From: an uncultured Verrucomicrobia subdivision 3 bacterium
Lineage (GTDB): Bacteria > Verrucomicrobiota > Verrucomicrobiia > Limisphaerales > UBA11358
Reading direction: 5' to 3'
DNA length: 56,621 bases
Assembly: GCA_903944085.1 (NCBI GenBank)
Contig: CAJAQO010000120.1
Span: forward strand, 1 to 56,621
A program made the translations under genes and the position numbers. Below, in pieces: positions 1 to 8,585 of this stretch. Each line of letters opens with the position of its first letter. Position 1 is the stretch's first letter. The notes under the pieces were generated by a model. That model worked only from the letters and a program-made list of their open reading frames with translations, did no database searches and was not told where the DNA came from.

Positions 1-150
1 CAAAAACGACTTCGGATTGTTTTCCTGCACCGTTTCACCGATCAAGGCATCCAGCTCCGTGTCCTCCGCCGGCAACAGTTCCGCCACCCGCTGCACGGAG
101 GCGAGACAAAACCGGCATTGTTCGATAAACTGGCGCAATTCGGTTTGCAT
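1..150 (-). CDS. Partial small protein downstream of the R-M genes
   Basis: A minus-strand reading frame starts at an ATG (complement of 148-150) and runs off the left edge after 50 codons. It begins MQTELRQFIEQ and is rich in Glu and Gln. The start lies 4 bp after the stop of the preceding minus-strand gene, so it looks like the last visible member of the R-M operon. No family is recognised. The spacing and uninterrupted frame support a real gene, but it is truncated by the window. Confidence 0.5.
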   Translation of the reverse strand, partial: MQTELRQFIEQCRFCLASVQRVAELLPAEDTELDALIGETVQENNPKSFL

Positions 151-154
151 GACT

Positions 155-436
155 TCAGCCTTTTCGCTCCGCCAACGCTGGCAGCGCGTTCACAATTTTC
201 ACCGTCCCCAGATTCAGCCGCTCCAACCAGGCTTCAATTTCTGATCTCGCCAACACCCGGTGCTTTTGGACAAACGGATTGAAAGCGTCCTTTTCGCCCG
301 GCGAATCGGGAATGATTTTAATTCCCCACAGTGTGCCCTGCCATTCGCGCAGTGACACGATGAAGCGGCGGCGCGTTGCCGGATACATCACCCGCAGTTC
401 CCGTTGTTCGCGCAGCATTTCAAAGGTGGGTTTCAT
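155..436 (-). CDS. Small hypothetical protein, R-M operon
   Basis: This is a 93-residue protein with many Arg and Glu residues and no membrane segment. Its ATG overlaps the stop codon of the upstream specificity gene by 4 bp (ATGA), which usually means translational coupling. The central part (residues about 20-50) alternates hydrophobic and charged residues, and a short helix with an aromatic-Leu pattern (EAWLERL) follows. I do not recognise a family. Its place directly behind the R-M genes suggests an accessory role, which is inference only. Confidence 0.6.
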   Translation of the reverse strand: MKPTFEMLREQRELRVMYPATRRRFIVSLREWQGTLWGIKIIPDSPGEKDAFNPFVQKHRVLARSEIEAWLERLNLGTVKIVNALPALAERKG

Positions 437-1905
437 GTCAGTTTCAGTTCCGGCAGGTTGCCGATGATTTTTTGCGTTTCCAAACTCACCGTGATGACCT
501 GGCCGATGAGGCGCACGATGTATTCCTCGTCATCCATCCGGTTTGGGTCGCTGGTGAGGTTGCCGAGTTCGTCTTTGGAGACGCGGTATTGGTCTATCAC
601 CCATTCCAGCGCGCTGCGGTTGCCGAGTTTGTAGGCGAATACTTCCGGCGGGATGCCGGCAAACGTAAAAAACTCATTGTAGATAATGGCGGACTTGTCT
701 TTCGTCAGCTTCATCGCCTCCACGCGCCAGTCGAGTTTGACCTCCTTGTTTTCCTGCCGCTGCAATTTGAATTCCTTGGCGGATTCATAATTGACGTGCA
801 GGTCGGCGAGTTTCTTTCCAGCCTCGACAAATTCGTGAAACAGTTTCGCGCTGGCCTTGGGATCATGGGCGGGTGTGTTATCGCCCTGCATCGTCTCGAC
901 GGCGACGAGCGGATAAAACTTCGCGTAGGAGCCGACGTGAGGAGGCTCTAACTTTTTCCCGGTTTTTGATTTGAGACTCGTCACCTCGTCTCCTACACCG
1001 ATGAAGGGAATGCGCGGTAAATCACGTTTCAAATTCTCGGCGAAACGGGTGCGGTAGGCGGGATGATGCAGCACGGCATAGACGTAATGAAAGATGTCCG
1101 CCGCCGTGATGCTGTCGTCAGCGTAGAAAATCTGGAACAACGTCCGCGCTTTGGGCGTGATGTTGTCGCACCGATCCTTGCCGGCTTCGGAATAGGTGAA
1201 CAACGGGAAACATTGGGCAGAATCAAGAGACGTGAATGCCAAATTGACCATTGATGCTGATGCGAAGTTCCAGAACGGCGTTCGGCCTCCAACTCCAGGC
1301 GAAATCAAGCAACGATTTTCCTTCTCCTGTTTCGGTGTGGGAAAAAAGGACGGAAAAAGATAAACGTCCTCGTTGAAAATCCGTTCCAAGTAATGAAAGC
1401 GTCGGGTGAATGGACGATAAAGCGACCGGCGAATTTTCCCTTCGTCAAATTCCACATCCAAACCACGAGCAAGACTTTTCTTCGTCCGACGAATCCATTT
1501 CAAAACGCTTGGATCTACCCGGACAAAATCATCGATATTTTTTGGGCTTCCAGCCTTTGCCCATCGTATGCACTCGACCTCGTAAGCCTCGATCATCCGT
1601 CTGGCTTTTTTTGTCAGGGCTTTGACATCGAAATCATAAACGAAATCGTCATTGTTCGAGCAGATGCCTCTACAATAGGTATGAAAAATTGATAGAGCTT
1701 GGGTGCTATGTTTTGCATCCTTGCTGCCAATTTCTAAATAACCAGCGAACTCTTCTTCCGTTGGGTTGGTGATCCAGCTTCCTCTCGCATCCGGCTTAAG
1801 AGTTTTCCATTTCACACCGGCGATGGACACGGCTTTTTCGAGGAAGGCGTATTTCTGCTCCTTGCGCCAGTCGCCCGGCACGGCATGATAAAAAATTTTA
1901 GCCAT
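433..1905 (-). CDS. Type ISP-like R-M enzyme, C-terminal specificity half
   Basis: This 490-residue protein resembles the C-terminal part of single-chain type ISP/IIG enzymes, the region after the methylase core that carries the target-recognition domain. It starts MAKIFYHAVPGDWRKEQ, where intact relatives continue without a break from the methylase ('...AKIFY..V.EFWRKE.KYAFL'). The segment RSLYRPFTRRFHYLER and the later FHYVYAVLHHPAYRTRF are typical of this family. It would read the DNA target and work with the methylase/nuclease polypeptide encoded just upstream (2214-3974). The two frames differ and are separated by a palindromic repeat, so the ancestral gene appears split. Whether the halves assemble into an active enzyme is unknown. 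Confidence 0.8.
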   Translation of the reverse strand: MAKIFYHAVPGDWRKEQKYAFLEKAVSIAGVKWKTLKPDARGSWITNPTEEEFAGYLEIGSKDAKHSTQALSIFHTYCRGICSNNDDFVYDFDVKALTKKARRMIEAYEVECIRWAKAGSPKNIDDFVRVDPSVLKWIRRTKKSLARGLDVEFDEGKIRRSLYRPFTRRFHYLERIFNEDVYLFPSFFPTPKQEKENRCLISPGVGGRTPFWNFASASMVNLAFTSLDSAQCFPLFTYSEAGKDRCDNITPKARTLFQIFYADDSITAADIFHYVYAVLHHPAYRTRFAENLKRDLPRIPFIGVGDEVTSLKSKTGKKLEPPHVGSYAKFYPLVAVETMQGDNTPAHDPKASAKLFHEFVEAGKKLADLHVNYESAKEFKLQRQENKEVKLDWRVEAMKLTKDKSAIIYNEFFTFAGIPPEVFAYKLGNRSALEWVIDQYRVSKDELGNLTSDPNRMDDEEYIVRLIGQVITVSLETQKIIGNLPELKLT

Positions 1906-1939
1906 GAAATTTCAAATCGGTTGCCGGCTTCCGTTCAGG

Positions 1940-2176
1940 CAATCCCAAAGGGATTGAGTCCTCCAGCCCAGGGTTGGTGGTCCGAGCCGGACTGGCGAGG
2001 AGCACCTACCCTGGGTGACGAATCCAAAAATATTTTTCAACCCCAACGGGGTTGCATCCGCCCGCCGCCCGATGACGCAACCCCGTTGGGGTTGTAACGA
2101 ATGATGACGCTTGACCCAGGGTAGGCTCGCCGACTCGCCAACCCTGGGCTGAGGGCTGGAATCCCTTTGGGATTCC
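1940..2176. repeat. Large imperfect palindromic intergenic repeat
   Basis: About 237 bp forms a nested palindrome. The outer ends are self-complementary blocks (CAATCCCAAAGGGATTG at 1940-1956 and GGAATCCCTTTGGGATTCC at 2158-2176). Next inward are the paired motifs CCAGCCCAGGGTTGG/CTACCCTGGGT on the left and their mirror on the right. In the centre are two 17-bp palindromes (CAACCCCAACGGGGTTG at 2039-2055 and CAACCCCGTTGGGGTTG at 2078-2094). The arrangement could fold as a cruciform or RNA multi-hairpin. It sits exactly between the two halves of the type ISP-like gene. A hairpin with the same core motif occurs in the right inverted repeat near 55852-55890. Confidence 0.85.
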
Positions 2177-2213
2177 GCTGCCGGGCTGACCGGCAATGGA
2201 TGATGATTGCGCT

Positions 2214-3974
2214 TCATGTGTCGGATTTTCCCTTGGGTTTCCGGACAAACAAATTGATGCTCACCCCAACCTGGATGCCGAAAACATTGTGCGTGGTGCC
2301 GGACAGCTTTGGATTTTTCCGCACGTTGCCGCCGAGGTCGAGGACGTAGATCAAATCGAATTCATTGGCAACGTGTTTGCGCATGCCGTCAGCCGCGATT
2401 CCTTCCACATAACCGTTGTTGGTGACGAAACAGACAATGCCGGTTTCACCCAAGCGGTCGGAGGCCCAGCGGATGGCTTTGATGTAGGGATCGGAAAGAC
2501 TATTTTTGAGAGTGGCTGATGAAGCGTCGGCGTAAGTGACGCGGACGCGCCGATCAAGTTCCTCGTATTTCCGGTTTCGGTTATTGTCATTTTCATCGGC
2601 TTGCCAAGCGTTGTAAGGCGGGTTGCCGATGATGACGCGGATGGGCGCTTTTTTCTGCCGGTCAACGCGGGCGGAATTTTTTTCATTGAAGAAACTTAAT
2701 TCGCTCTGCTCCTTTTCTGCCGTTTGAAACGTGTCCACGAGGCAGATGCCTTCAAACGCTTCATATTTGCCGGTGGCATCCCAGTAGGCGTGCTCGATGT
2801 TCATCGAAGCGACGTAATACGGCAGCAGCATGATTTCATTGCAGTGCAGTTCATGCGCGTATTTGTGCGGCAGCGCGGATTTGGGAATGTGCCGCATGAG
2901 GTTGACGATGAAATTGCCGGTGCCGGTGAACGGATCGAGGATGTGGACATCCTTGTCCGCGAGCGTTTTTCCAAACTCCGCCGTCAGTATCTTCTCCACG
3001 CTGGCGACCATGAAGTTGACGAGCGGTTGCGGCGTATAGACGATGCCGTGCGTGTCGGCCACCTTTACGCAGAAGCCCTGAAAGAACCGCTCATAAACGG
3101 TGTTGAGGAAGGTCTGCTTTTCGTGGAAATCGGTGATGGTGGCGGCGGCGTTTTCAATCGCGCCGTAAAAATGCTCCAGGCTTTTGCTGAAATCATCGCG
3201 GCTGAAGGCACGGGAATTGAGCGCGGCGATGACCTTTTCAATCTCCAGCGCGATGACGTTGCGCTGCATGAAATCTGCCACGTCAAAAATTTTGCGGAAG
3301 ATGCGCTCGGTGAGAATGTGCTGGATGATCATCTCCTCGACGGCTTCGATGGAAATGTTGGGATTGAGCGAGCCGCGACAGAGCGAGGCAAAATCATCAA
3401 AAGCGGCGATGAATTTCTTGTTGGTCTGGCGTTCTTTTTCAATGAGGTCTTTGAGAGCCGCGCCAATCTGCGGCACCTTGTCCTTGAATTCCTCGACGGC
3501 CTTTTCCCACTCCGCGATGGCCGGCGGCGCGAATTCCAGAAAGAGCGTGAGGATTTTGACGAGGTTGTCGGCCTCCTTCAAGTCGGCCTCAAAATGCAGT
3601 TCGCCATTCTGGTAAAGCACGGCGCGGTCGGGCTGCCAGAACAAAATATTTTGCTTGGGATAGCCGATGGAAAACTTGTGTTTGATTTCCTTGGCCAGAT
3701 CGTCGGCGGAGTCCTTGGCTTCCCAGAGGCCGTGGTTCAAGCCGTAGTTGTCCAACAACGCGCCATCGGCGGACGCGTCGGCCTGGCCTTTGCGCTTGAT
3801 GCGGTATTCGGGAATGAGCTTCCAATCGAACTGGCGGGCGCAGTGTTCGAGCAATTCCTGAAACGCGGAGCGGACGGCGGTTTCGTGTTTGACGCCGAGC
3901 TTGGCGAATTTGGCGAGCGAATCGTAATAGGCGGTTACCGCCTTGTGCGTGGGCTTGAGAGTCAGGCTCGGCAT
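2214..3974 (-). CDS. Type ISP/IIG-like nuclease-methylase half
   Basis: This is a 586-residue adenine methyltransferase with an N-terminal nuclease-like segment. An Asp70...Glu85-Ala-Lys87 pattern (in GLWEAKD) matches a PD-(D/E)xK nuclease core. Methylase motif I is DPFTGTGNF starting near residue 347 (SAM binding), and motif IV is GNPPY with its Asn near residue 451 (N6-adenine catalysis). No DEAD-type helicase lies between the nuclease and methylase, so the protein resembles the shorter IIG-like members rather than full LlaGI-type enzymes. It ends abruptly at KPKGKSDT with the stop just before the palindromic repeat. In relatives the chain continues into the specificity domain, now encoded by 433-1905. 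The start follows a LysR gene by 42 bp on the same strand. Confidence 0.85.
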   Translation of the reverse strand: MPSLTLKPTHKAVTAYYDSLAKFAKLGVKHETAVRSAFQELLEHCARQFDWKLIPEYRIKRKGQADASADGALLDNYGLNHGLWEAKDSADDLAKEIKHKFSIGYPKQNILFWQPDRAVLYQNGELHFEADLKEADNLVKILTLFLEFAPPAIAEWEKAVEEFKDKVPQIGAALKDLIEKERQTNKKFIAAFDDFASLCRGSLNPNISIEAVEEMIIQHILTERIFRKIFDVADFMQRNVIALEIEKVIAALNSRAFSRDDFSKSLEHFYGAIENAAATITDFHEKQTFLNTVYERFFQGFCVKVADTHGIVYTPQPLVNFMVASVEKILTAEFGKTLADKDVHILDPFTGTGNFIVNLMRHIPKSALPHKYAHELHCNEIMLLPYYVASMNIEHAYWDATGKYEAFEGICLVDTFQTAEKEQSELSFFNEKNSARVDRQKKAPIRVIIGNPPYNAWQADENDNNRNRKYEELDRRVRVTYADASSATLKNSLSDPYIKAIRWASDRLGETGIVCFVTNNGYVEGIAADGMRKHVANEFDLIYVLDLGGNVRKNPKLSGTTHNVFGIQVGVSINLFVRKPKGKSDT

Positions 3975-4016
3975 GACGGGAGTTTGCGCGGTAAAGTTAT
4001 TGGCGTCAATTCGTGG

Positions 4017-4922
4017 TTAAAGTTTTTCCCCCGGCTCCGGCTGTTGGAGGATCTGGAGGAATTGTTGCAGGGCGGGCGGCAGATTGCGGCGTTTGCGGTG
4101 GAGGACCGCCACCGGCACGGTGTGCCGCCCGTGCTCAAACGGCACCGCCGCCAACCGCCGTTGCGCGGCCTCGTCCCGCACGATGCTGGCCGGCAGCACC
4201 GCCACGCCCAGTCCCGCCATCACCGCCTCGATGGTTGGCTCCACCTCGTCGAAGGTGTGGCGCGGCTCGTAGAAATGCCGTTCGTTCGCGGACACGCCCG
4301 CCAGCAGGTGCCGCCATGGGATCTGGTTCCACACCACGACGGGCCGGTTCCGGAGCTGCCGGAGGGTGGTCACCGGCAGCGCGGCGAAGGGATTACCCGG
4401 AGGGCAGGCGAGCACGAGCGGCACCTGGCGGAAAATCCGAACCGCTAGCACGGGCGTGTGCCGGGGATAGGGCACCAGGCCGGCGTCCACGAGGTTGTCG
4501 CGCACGGCTTGATGCACGCCGGCGTGGGAGTGGTAGCGGACCCGGACGCTGATGCTGGAACAGGCTTTCTGAAATAAGCGGAGCAGGCGAGGCAGCCGAT
4601 ACAGGCCGATGCAGGGACAGGCGGCCAGTTCCAGCGTGCCGGTGCCGGCCCGGATTTGGTGCATCTCAGCCACCAGTTTATTTTCGAGGTCAACAATCTG
4701 CCGGCAATATTCGTAGCAGACCTGCCCCGCCGGATTGAGATGGACCGGGCGGAGGCCGGGTTCGGCCAGTGGCATGGCGAACTCCCGTTCGAGGGCGTGG
4801 AACAACTGGCTGGCACCGGCCGGGGTGCAACCGTGGAGGCGGGCGGCGTCGGTGAAGTTGGTGGTGACGGCCACATCGCAGAATAACCGCAGGGTTCCAA
4901 GCTGCATAACGCTCCCTTGCAT
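4017..4922 (-). CDS. LysR-family transcriptional regulator
   Basis: This 301-residue protein has the LysR layout: an N-terminal winged helix-turn-helix (residues about 5-65, with LRLFCDVAVTTNFTDAAR and PAGASQLFHALERE) and a two-lobed effector-binding domain (residues about 95-295, including LRQLRNRPVVVW and IEAVMAGLGVAVLP). A second in-frame ATG at codon 6 (MQLGTLRLF) is an equally good start. The gene lies 42 bp upstream of the R-M methylase on the same strand and is divergent from the secreted-protein block that begins at 5228. LysR proteins commonly control the divergent neighbour, so regulation of the glycan genes is plausible but not shown. No effector can be read from the sequence. Confidence 0.9.
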   Translation of the reverse strand: MQGSVMQLGTLRLFCDVAVTTNFTDAARLHGCTPAGASQLFHALEREFAMPLAEPGLRPVHLNPAGQVCYEYCRQIVDLENKLVAEMHQIRAGTGTLELAACPCIGLYRLPRLLRLFQKACSSISVRVRYHSHAGVHQAVRDNLVDAGLVPYPRHTPVLAVRIFRQVPLVLACPPGNPFAALPVTTLRQLRNRPVVVWNQIPWRHLLAGVSANERHFYEPRHTFDEVEPTIEAVMAGLGVAVLPASIVRDEAAQRRLAAVPFEHGRHTVPVAVLHRKRRNLPPALQQFLQILQQPEPGEKL

Positions 4923-5227
4923 ACCTTAAAAAATATTTCCCGTCAATCCCGGCTTGGTCTGCCAAACGGGTGTTGGCAACCGGTCACAAAAATACAGCGG
5001 CATGGCGCTGGTCAGCTTCAGCATCGTTATTTTTGACGACATGACGGGCGTGCGAGCTTGGACGATACTCGCACCATGCGAACTCCCACTGTTTGGCGAA
5101 ACGGCCTGCCGCATGTGATTTCTGGTAGCTGTCAAGGCACAGCTTTAGCCTGCGGGCTGGGGGGCGCATGAGAGCCGGCTGTTGGCATTCCTAAACAAAA
5201 AACACCCATGAAAAAAATCCAAAACCC
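4923..5227. promoter_or_regulatory. Divergent intergenic region between LysR gene and PUL block
   Basis: These 305 bp separate the LysR start from the first secreted-protein gene on the opposite strand, so they should hold both promoters and any LysR operator. Near the downstream gene the segment is duplicated: a 'CCCATGAAAAAAAT' block occurs twice at about 5206-5240, giving two ATGAAAAAAAT start-like sites. Only the second is in frame with the long ORF. I see no convincing -35/-10 pair and no coding sequence. Confidence 0.4.
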
Positions 5228-8200
5228 ATGAAAAAAATACAACTTCTTTTCGCTACAACTTTGGCGCTGATGGGCAGTGCCGTTGGCTTGCAGTCCGCGC
5301 AGCCCGTCGCGGTCAGCGTGCATTTCAACGGGGTTGACGGCGGCGGCATTGACAACTCGCAGGCCACTTCCTTGCTGCCGACTGAACAAGCCGGCGCTCC
5401 CGGTTTTGCGCAAACCAATTGGAACAACCTTGCCCGGTGGGGCGATGTTACTTCCGGCATCATAGACTATTCGGGAGCCGATTCGGGACTGCACTTGCAG
5501 TGGGATTCGGTTTGGTGTTATTCGAGCGGGGCTTTTGCGACCTTGGGCACGCCGGATGGGAAATTGATGGACGGCTTCGATACCACCGACTGGGCTGGCG
5601 GCCCGCCCGCCCCGTGGACGGCCGGCGCAACCTACGGTGCTGCCAGCAACCAGAAGCCGGCGGAATATGTGGGTGGCATCCAGGCCTGGCTGGCGGCGAA
5701 GGGGGCGACCAGTTATTCCGTCGTGCTTTACGTCCAAGGCTGGCATGGCTGGTATGGCACCAGTGAACATTGGGTTCAGGCGGTGACCGGCGGCAATCCC
5801 TCCTATTGGAATATGACCGTCGGCGGTGACCTGACGCCCCGCTTGTTCTGCCAAGACAACGGTCCTTTCAACGGAACCTACACGCAAGTTCCTCCAACAT
5901 CTACCAGCTACGCCAACAAAACCGGTTCAGGGAACTACATCGTTTTCAACGGCCTCACCAACGACGCGATATTGATCCAAAACGTGGAACCCGTTGGCGA
6001 TTATCAGGCTGGCAAAGTTTTTGGATTCCAGATTGTTGCCACGCCCAAGACGCCCATAACCTCGGCACCGCTCATCAGCCCAAATCCGGCATATGCACTG
6101 TCTCCGGTGACGTTGACAGAGATAGCTTCAAGCCAAAGCTCGATGACCTATCAATGGCAAACGGATGGTGGCAGCGGTGGCGCTTTGACCAACATTCCCG
6201 GCGCCAACCTTTCAACAGTGGTAGTTGCTCCGCCTGACCAAGGCTCTACCTATACGATCAATTATGCTTGCGTGGTGGCAAACCTCTTTGGCTCGGTGAC
6301 TTCTCTGGTTTCAACTCTCACCGTCAACGCGGCCTCTACCCCCATCCTGAGCCGCGATACCACTCCGCTCAACATTTACGCCTTCGCCGGCGGCACCGTG
6401 ACATTCGACGCGGCCTTCGATGGAACACAGGTCATCACCAACCAGTGGCAAGTGAATACAGGCAGCGGCTTTAATGGGTTTGGTCCGGTGGTAACTACCA
6501 ATCTGGACTTGGTCTTGGCCAATGTTCAGGCCGGCAATAACGGCAGTTACCAGCTTGTCGCCACCAATATCCTTGGCAATTCGAGCAGCACCCCCGCGAC
6601 ACTGACGGTGCTGGCTGACCCAGCCGCACCCCTTCCGAGCCAGGTTTATGCCTATGATGTTCTTTCCAAAGCGCCATTGGCCTATTGGCGCTTGGACGAG
6701 GCGGTTGATCCCACCAGCGCCACTTACCAGGCTTATGACGCCAGCGGCAACGGCTTGAACGCCATCTATGGTTCGGGTGTGACGACCGGCAATGCCGGCC
6801 CGCAATCCCCGGCGTTCGCTGGGTGCGAAACCACCAACACTGCCGCCGGCTTCACCCAAGGCACAGCCAACGGGTCTTTGTTTGTCCCGCCCTTGAACTT
6901 GAGCAGCTCCAATGTGACGATTACCGCTTGGATATATCCGACCGCGAATGCTCCCACCTCTGGCGGCTTGCTTTTCAACCGCAATCCGACGGATGCGGCT
7001 GGCCTGGGCTTTGGCGGCAACACAGACACCAACTCCAACGACTCCACTTATGGCCAAGCGGAACTGGGCTACAATTGGAACAACAATTCCAGCACTTATA
7101 ATTTCCATTCTGGCCTGTTCCCGCCGCTCAACACCTGGTCGTTTGTGGCGCTGACGATTACACCCTCGAATGCCGTGCTCTATCTCTGCTATTTCGATGG
7201 CACGACGACCAATGTTTTCAAGAAGGTCAATACGGTGGCCAATAGTCTTGAAACTTTTGCCAGCGGAACGACCTGGCTCGGCGGCGATCCTTCCGGTGTT
7301 AGCAGAATCTTTAACGGTTCCATAGACGAAGTGGCTGTCTTTGGTTCTGCGCTTTCTGACGCTCAGGTGTTGAACCTCTATTTCGCGGCCCAAGGTGGTG
7401 GCGTAGTTCCCGCGCTCTCCCAACAACCAGCAGCGATCTCGGGTTTGTCCTCCGTCTCGACCTTTGCCGGCCAGACGATTACTTTGACGGCTTATGGTCT
7501 TGGTTATCCGACACCGGCTTACCAGTGGCAGGGCGGCAGCGGTGGCGTCTTCCATAACCTATCGAACGACAGCCACCTCTCTGGTGCCAATTCAAGCACC
7601 CTCACCATCCACACCACCATGGCGGACGCGATGAATTACCAACTTGTGCTGACCAACATTTATGGCTCGGCCACCAGCAGCGTTGCGACGGTGAGCCTTA
7701 CTCCCATCCCGATCAACGGCCTCTGGACGGTCAATTACGCCATTGTCGGCCCCAATAACGGCGCGCCGACCACCCAATATAGCGGCCCCGGTGTCTTGGG
7801 CAGCGGAACGTTCTGGAACGCCCTGGCGGGCGGACAGTTTGCCAACTCGACCAGCTACTGCGACGATGGTGTCACGCCGAGTGGAATTAACCTCCAGTCA
7901 ACCGGTTATCCGGGAGCTTGGTATGAGCCGAATACGCTAAGCCCCTTGACGAAGTTGCTCGATCCCTATGTCAATACGCAAACGTCGTTCCAGTTCACCA
8001 ACCTGCCCAACGGCACTTACAATCTGGTGGTGTTCGGCATGTCCGGAACCTACTTGGACAATTCTCGGGGCACTGAGTTCACGGTAAACGGAGTTAGCGT
8101 GGACAACGTTTTCCAACAGGACTGGATGTTTGCCCCTGGCGACAACAGCGCGCTGTTCACGAACGTCCATGTTACCAACGGCGGGTTGTTGATCACTGAA

Positions 8201-8467
8201 ACACCCATTGGTCTACAGTCGGATGGTGTAACTCCCAATACGGAACCTGACTTCAATGGAGCCCAAGTCCAGGCGGTCAGCCTTGATCCGGTGACGATCA
8301 CGCCAGCCTACAGTGGTGGCAATCTCACCTTGAGTTGGGCCAACTATGGCACGCTCCTAAGCGCAACCAATCTGGCCGGACCCTGGGTGCCGGTGACCGG
8401 AGCCGTGTCACCCTTTCAGGCTGGCACGACGAACGCTGCGAAATTCTTCCGTGTTCAGATACACTGA
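5228..8467 (+). CDS. Secreted Ig-like/LamG multidomain protein
   Basis: This 1079-residue secreted protein starts with MKKIQLLFATTLALMGSAVG, a clear signal peptide. An N-terminal beta-rich region (about 25-275) is followed by Ig-like modules (about 285-460, with 'YQW' and 'NGSYQLVATN' strands). A concanavalin/LamG-type lectin domain follows (about 470-720, opening PLAYWRLDE and closing GSIDEVAVFGSALSDAQV), then another Ig-like module (about 725-820) and a C-terminal beta-sandwich. The last ~55 residues form a module ending AAKFFRVQIH that recurs in two other secreted proteins in this window. It probably binds glycans or anchors enzymes at the surface. No catalytic motif was recognised. It is the first gene of the plus-strand PUL-like block. 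Confidence 0.8.
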   Translation: MKKIQLLFATTLALMGSAVGLQSAQPVAVSVHFNGVDGGGIDNSQATSLLPTEQAGAPGFAQTNWNNLARWGDVTSGIIDYSGADSGLHLQWDSVWCYSSGAFATLGTPDGKLMDGFDTTDWAGGPPAPWTAGATYGAASNQKPAEYVGGIQAWLAAKGATSYSVVLYVQGWHGWYGTSEHWVQAVTGGNPSYWNMTVGGDLTPRLFCQDNGPFNGTYTQVPPTSTSYANKTGSGNYIVFNGLTNDAILIQNVEPVGDYQAGKVFGFQIVATPKTPITSAPLISPNPAYALSPVTLTEIASSQSSMTYQWQTDGGSGGALTNIPGANLSTVVVAPPDQGSTYTINYACVVANLFGSVTSLVSTLTVNAASTPILSRDTTPLNIYAFAGGTVTFDAAFDGTQVITNQWQVNTGSGFNGFGPVVTTNLDLVLANVQAGNNGSYQLVATNILGNSSSTPATLTVLADPAAPLPSQVYAYDVLSKAPLAYWRLDEAVDPTSATYQAYDASGNGLNAIYGSGVTTGNAGPQSPAFAGCETTNTAAGFTQGTANGSLFVPPLNLSSSNVTITAWIYPTANAPTSGGLLFNRNPTDAAGLGFGGNTDTNSNDSTYGQAELGYNWNNNSSTYNFHSGLFPPLNTWSFVALTITPSNAVLYLCYFDGTTTNVFKKVNTVANSLETFASGTTWLGGDPSGVSRIFNGSIDEVAVFGSALSDAQVLNLYFAAQGGGVVPALSQQPAAISGLSSVSTFAGQTITLTAYGLGYPTPAYQWQGGSGGVFHNLSNDSHLSGANSSTLTIHTTMADAMNYQLVLTNIYGSATSSVATVSLTPIPINGLWTVNYAIVGPNNGAPTTQYSGPGVLGSGTFWNALAGGQFANSTSYCDDGVTPSGINLQSTGYPGAWYEPNTLSPLTKLLDPYVNTQTSFQFTNLPNGTYNLVVFGMSGTYLDNSRGTEFTVNGVSVDNVFQQDWMFAPGDNSALFTNVHVTNGGLLITETPIGLQSDGVTPNTEPDFNGAQVQAVSLDPVTITPAYSGGNLTLSWANYGTLLSATNLAGPWVPVTGAVSPFQAGTTNAAKFFRVQIH

Positions 8468-8498
8468 GTTGGTGCAAAATAACAGCATGAATTAACAC

Positions 8499-8536
8499 AA
8501 GCCGGCTGGGGCGGTATTCGCTCCGGCCGGCTTTTC
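8499..8536 (+). terminator. Rho-independent terminator
   Basis: An AAGCCGGC stem, a ~20-base loop that is itself GC-rich, and a GCCGGCTTTTCC closing arm lie 32 bp after the stop at 8467. The G+C stem followed by a T-run fits an intrinsic terminator. It would separate the first secreted-protein gene from the GH2 gene behind it. Confidence 0.7.
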
Positions 8537-8585
8537 CATAAGCCGATTGCAGCCAGCCAAAATTGTCGCCAAATTGAATTTGAAA

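Noticed and set aside
2724-4448. A 574-codon plus-strand open frame
   Set aside because: It lies antisense to the R-M methylase and the LysR gene, which both show real family motifs. Its translation has a biased composition and no domain.
6311-7555. A 414-codon minus-strand open frame
   Set aside because: It is antisense to the Ig/LamG protein, with an Arg/Gly-rich product lacking any family pattern.
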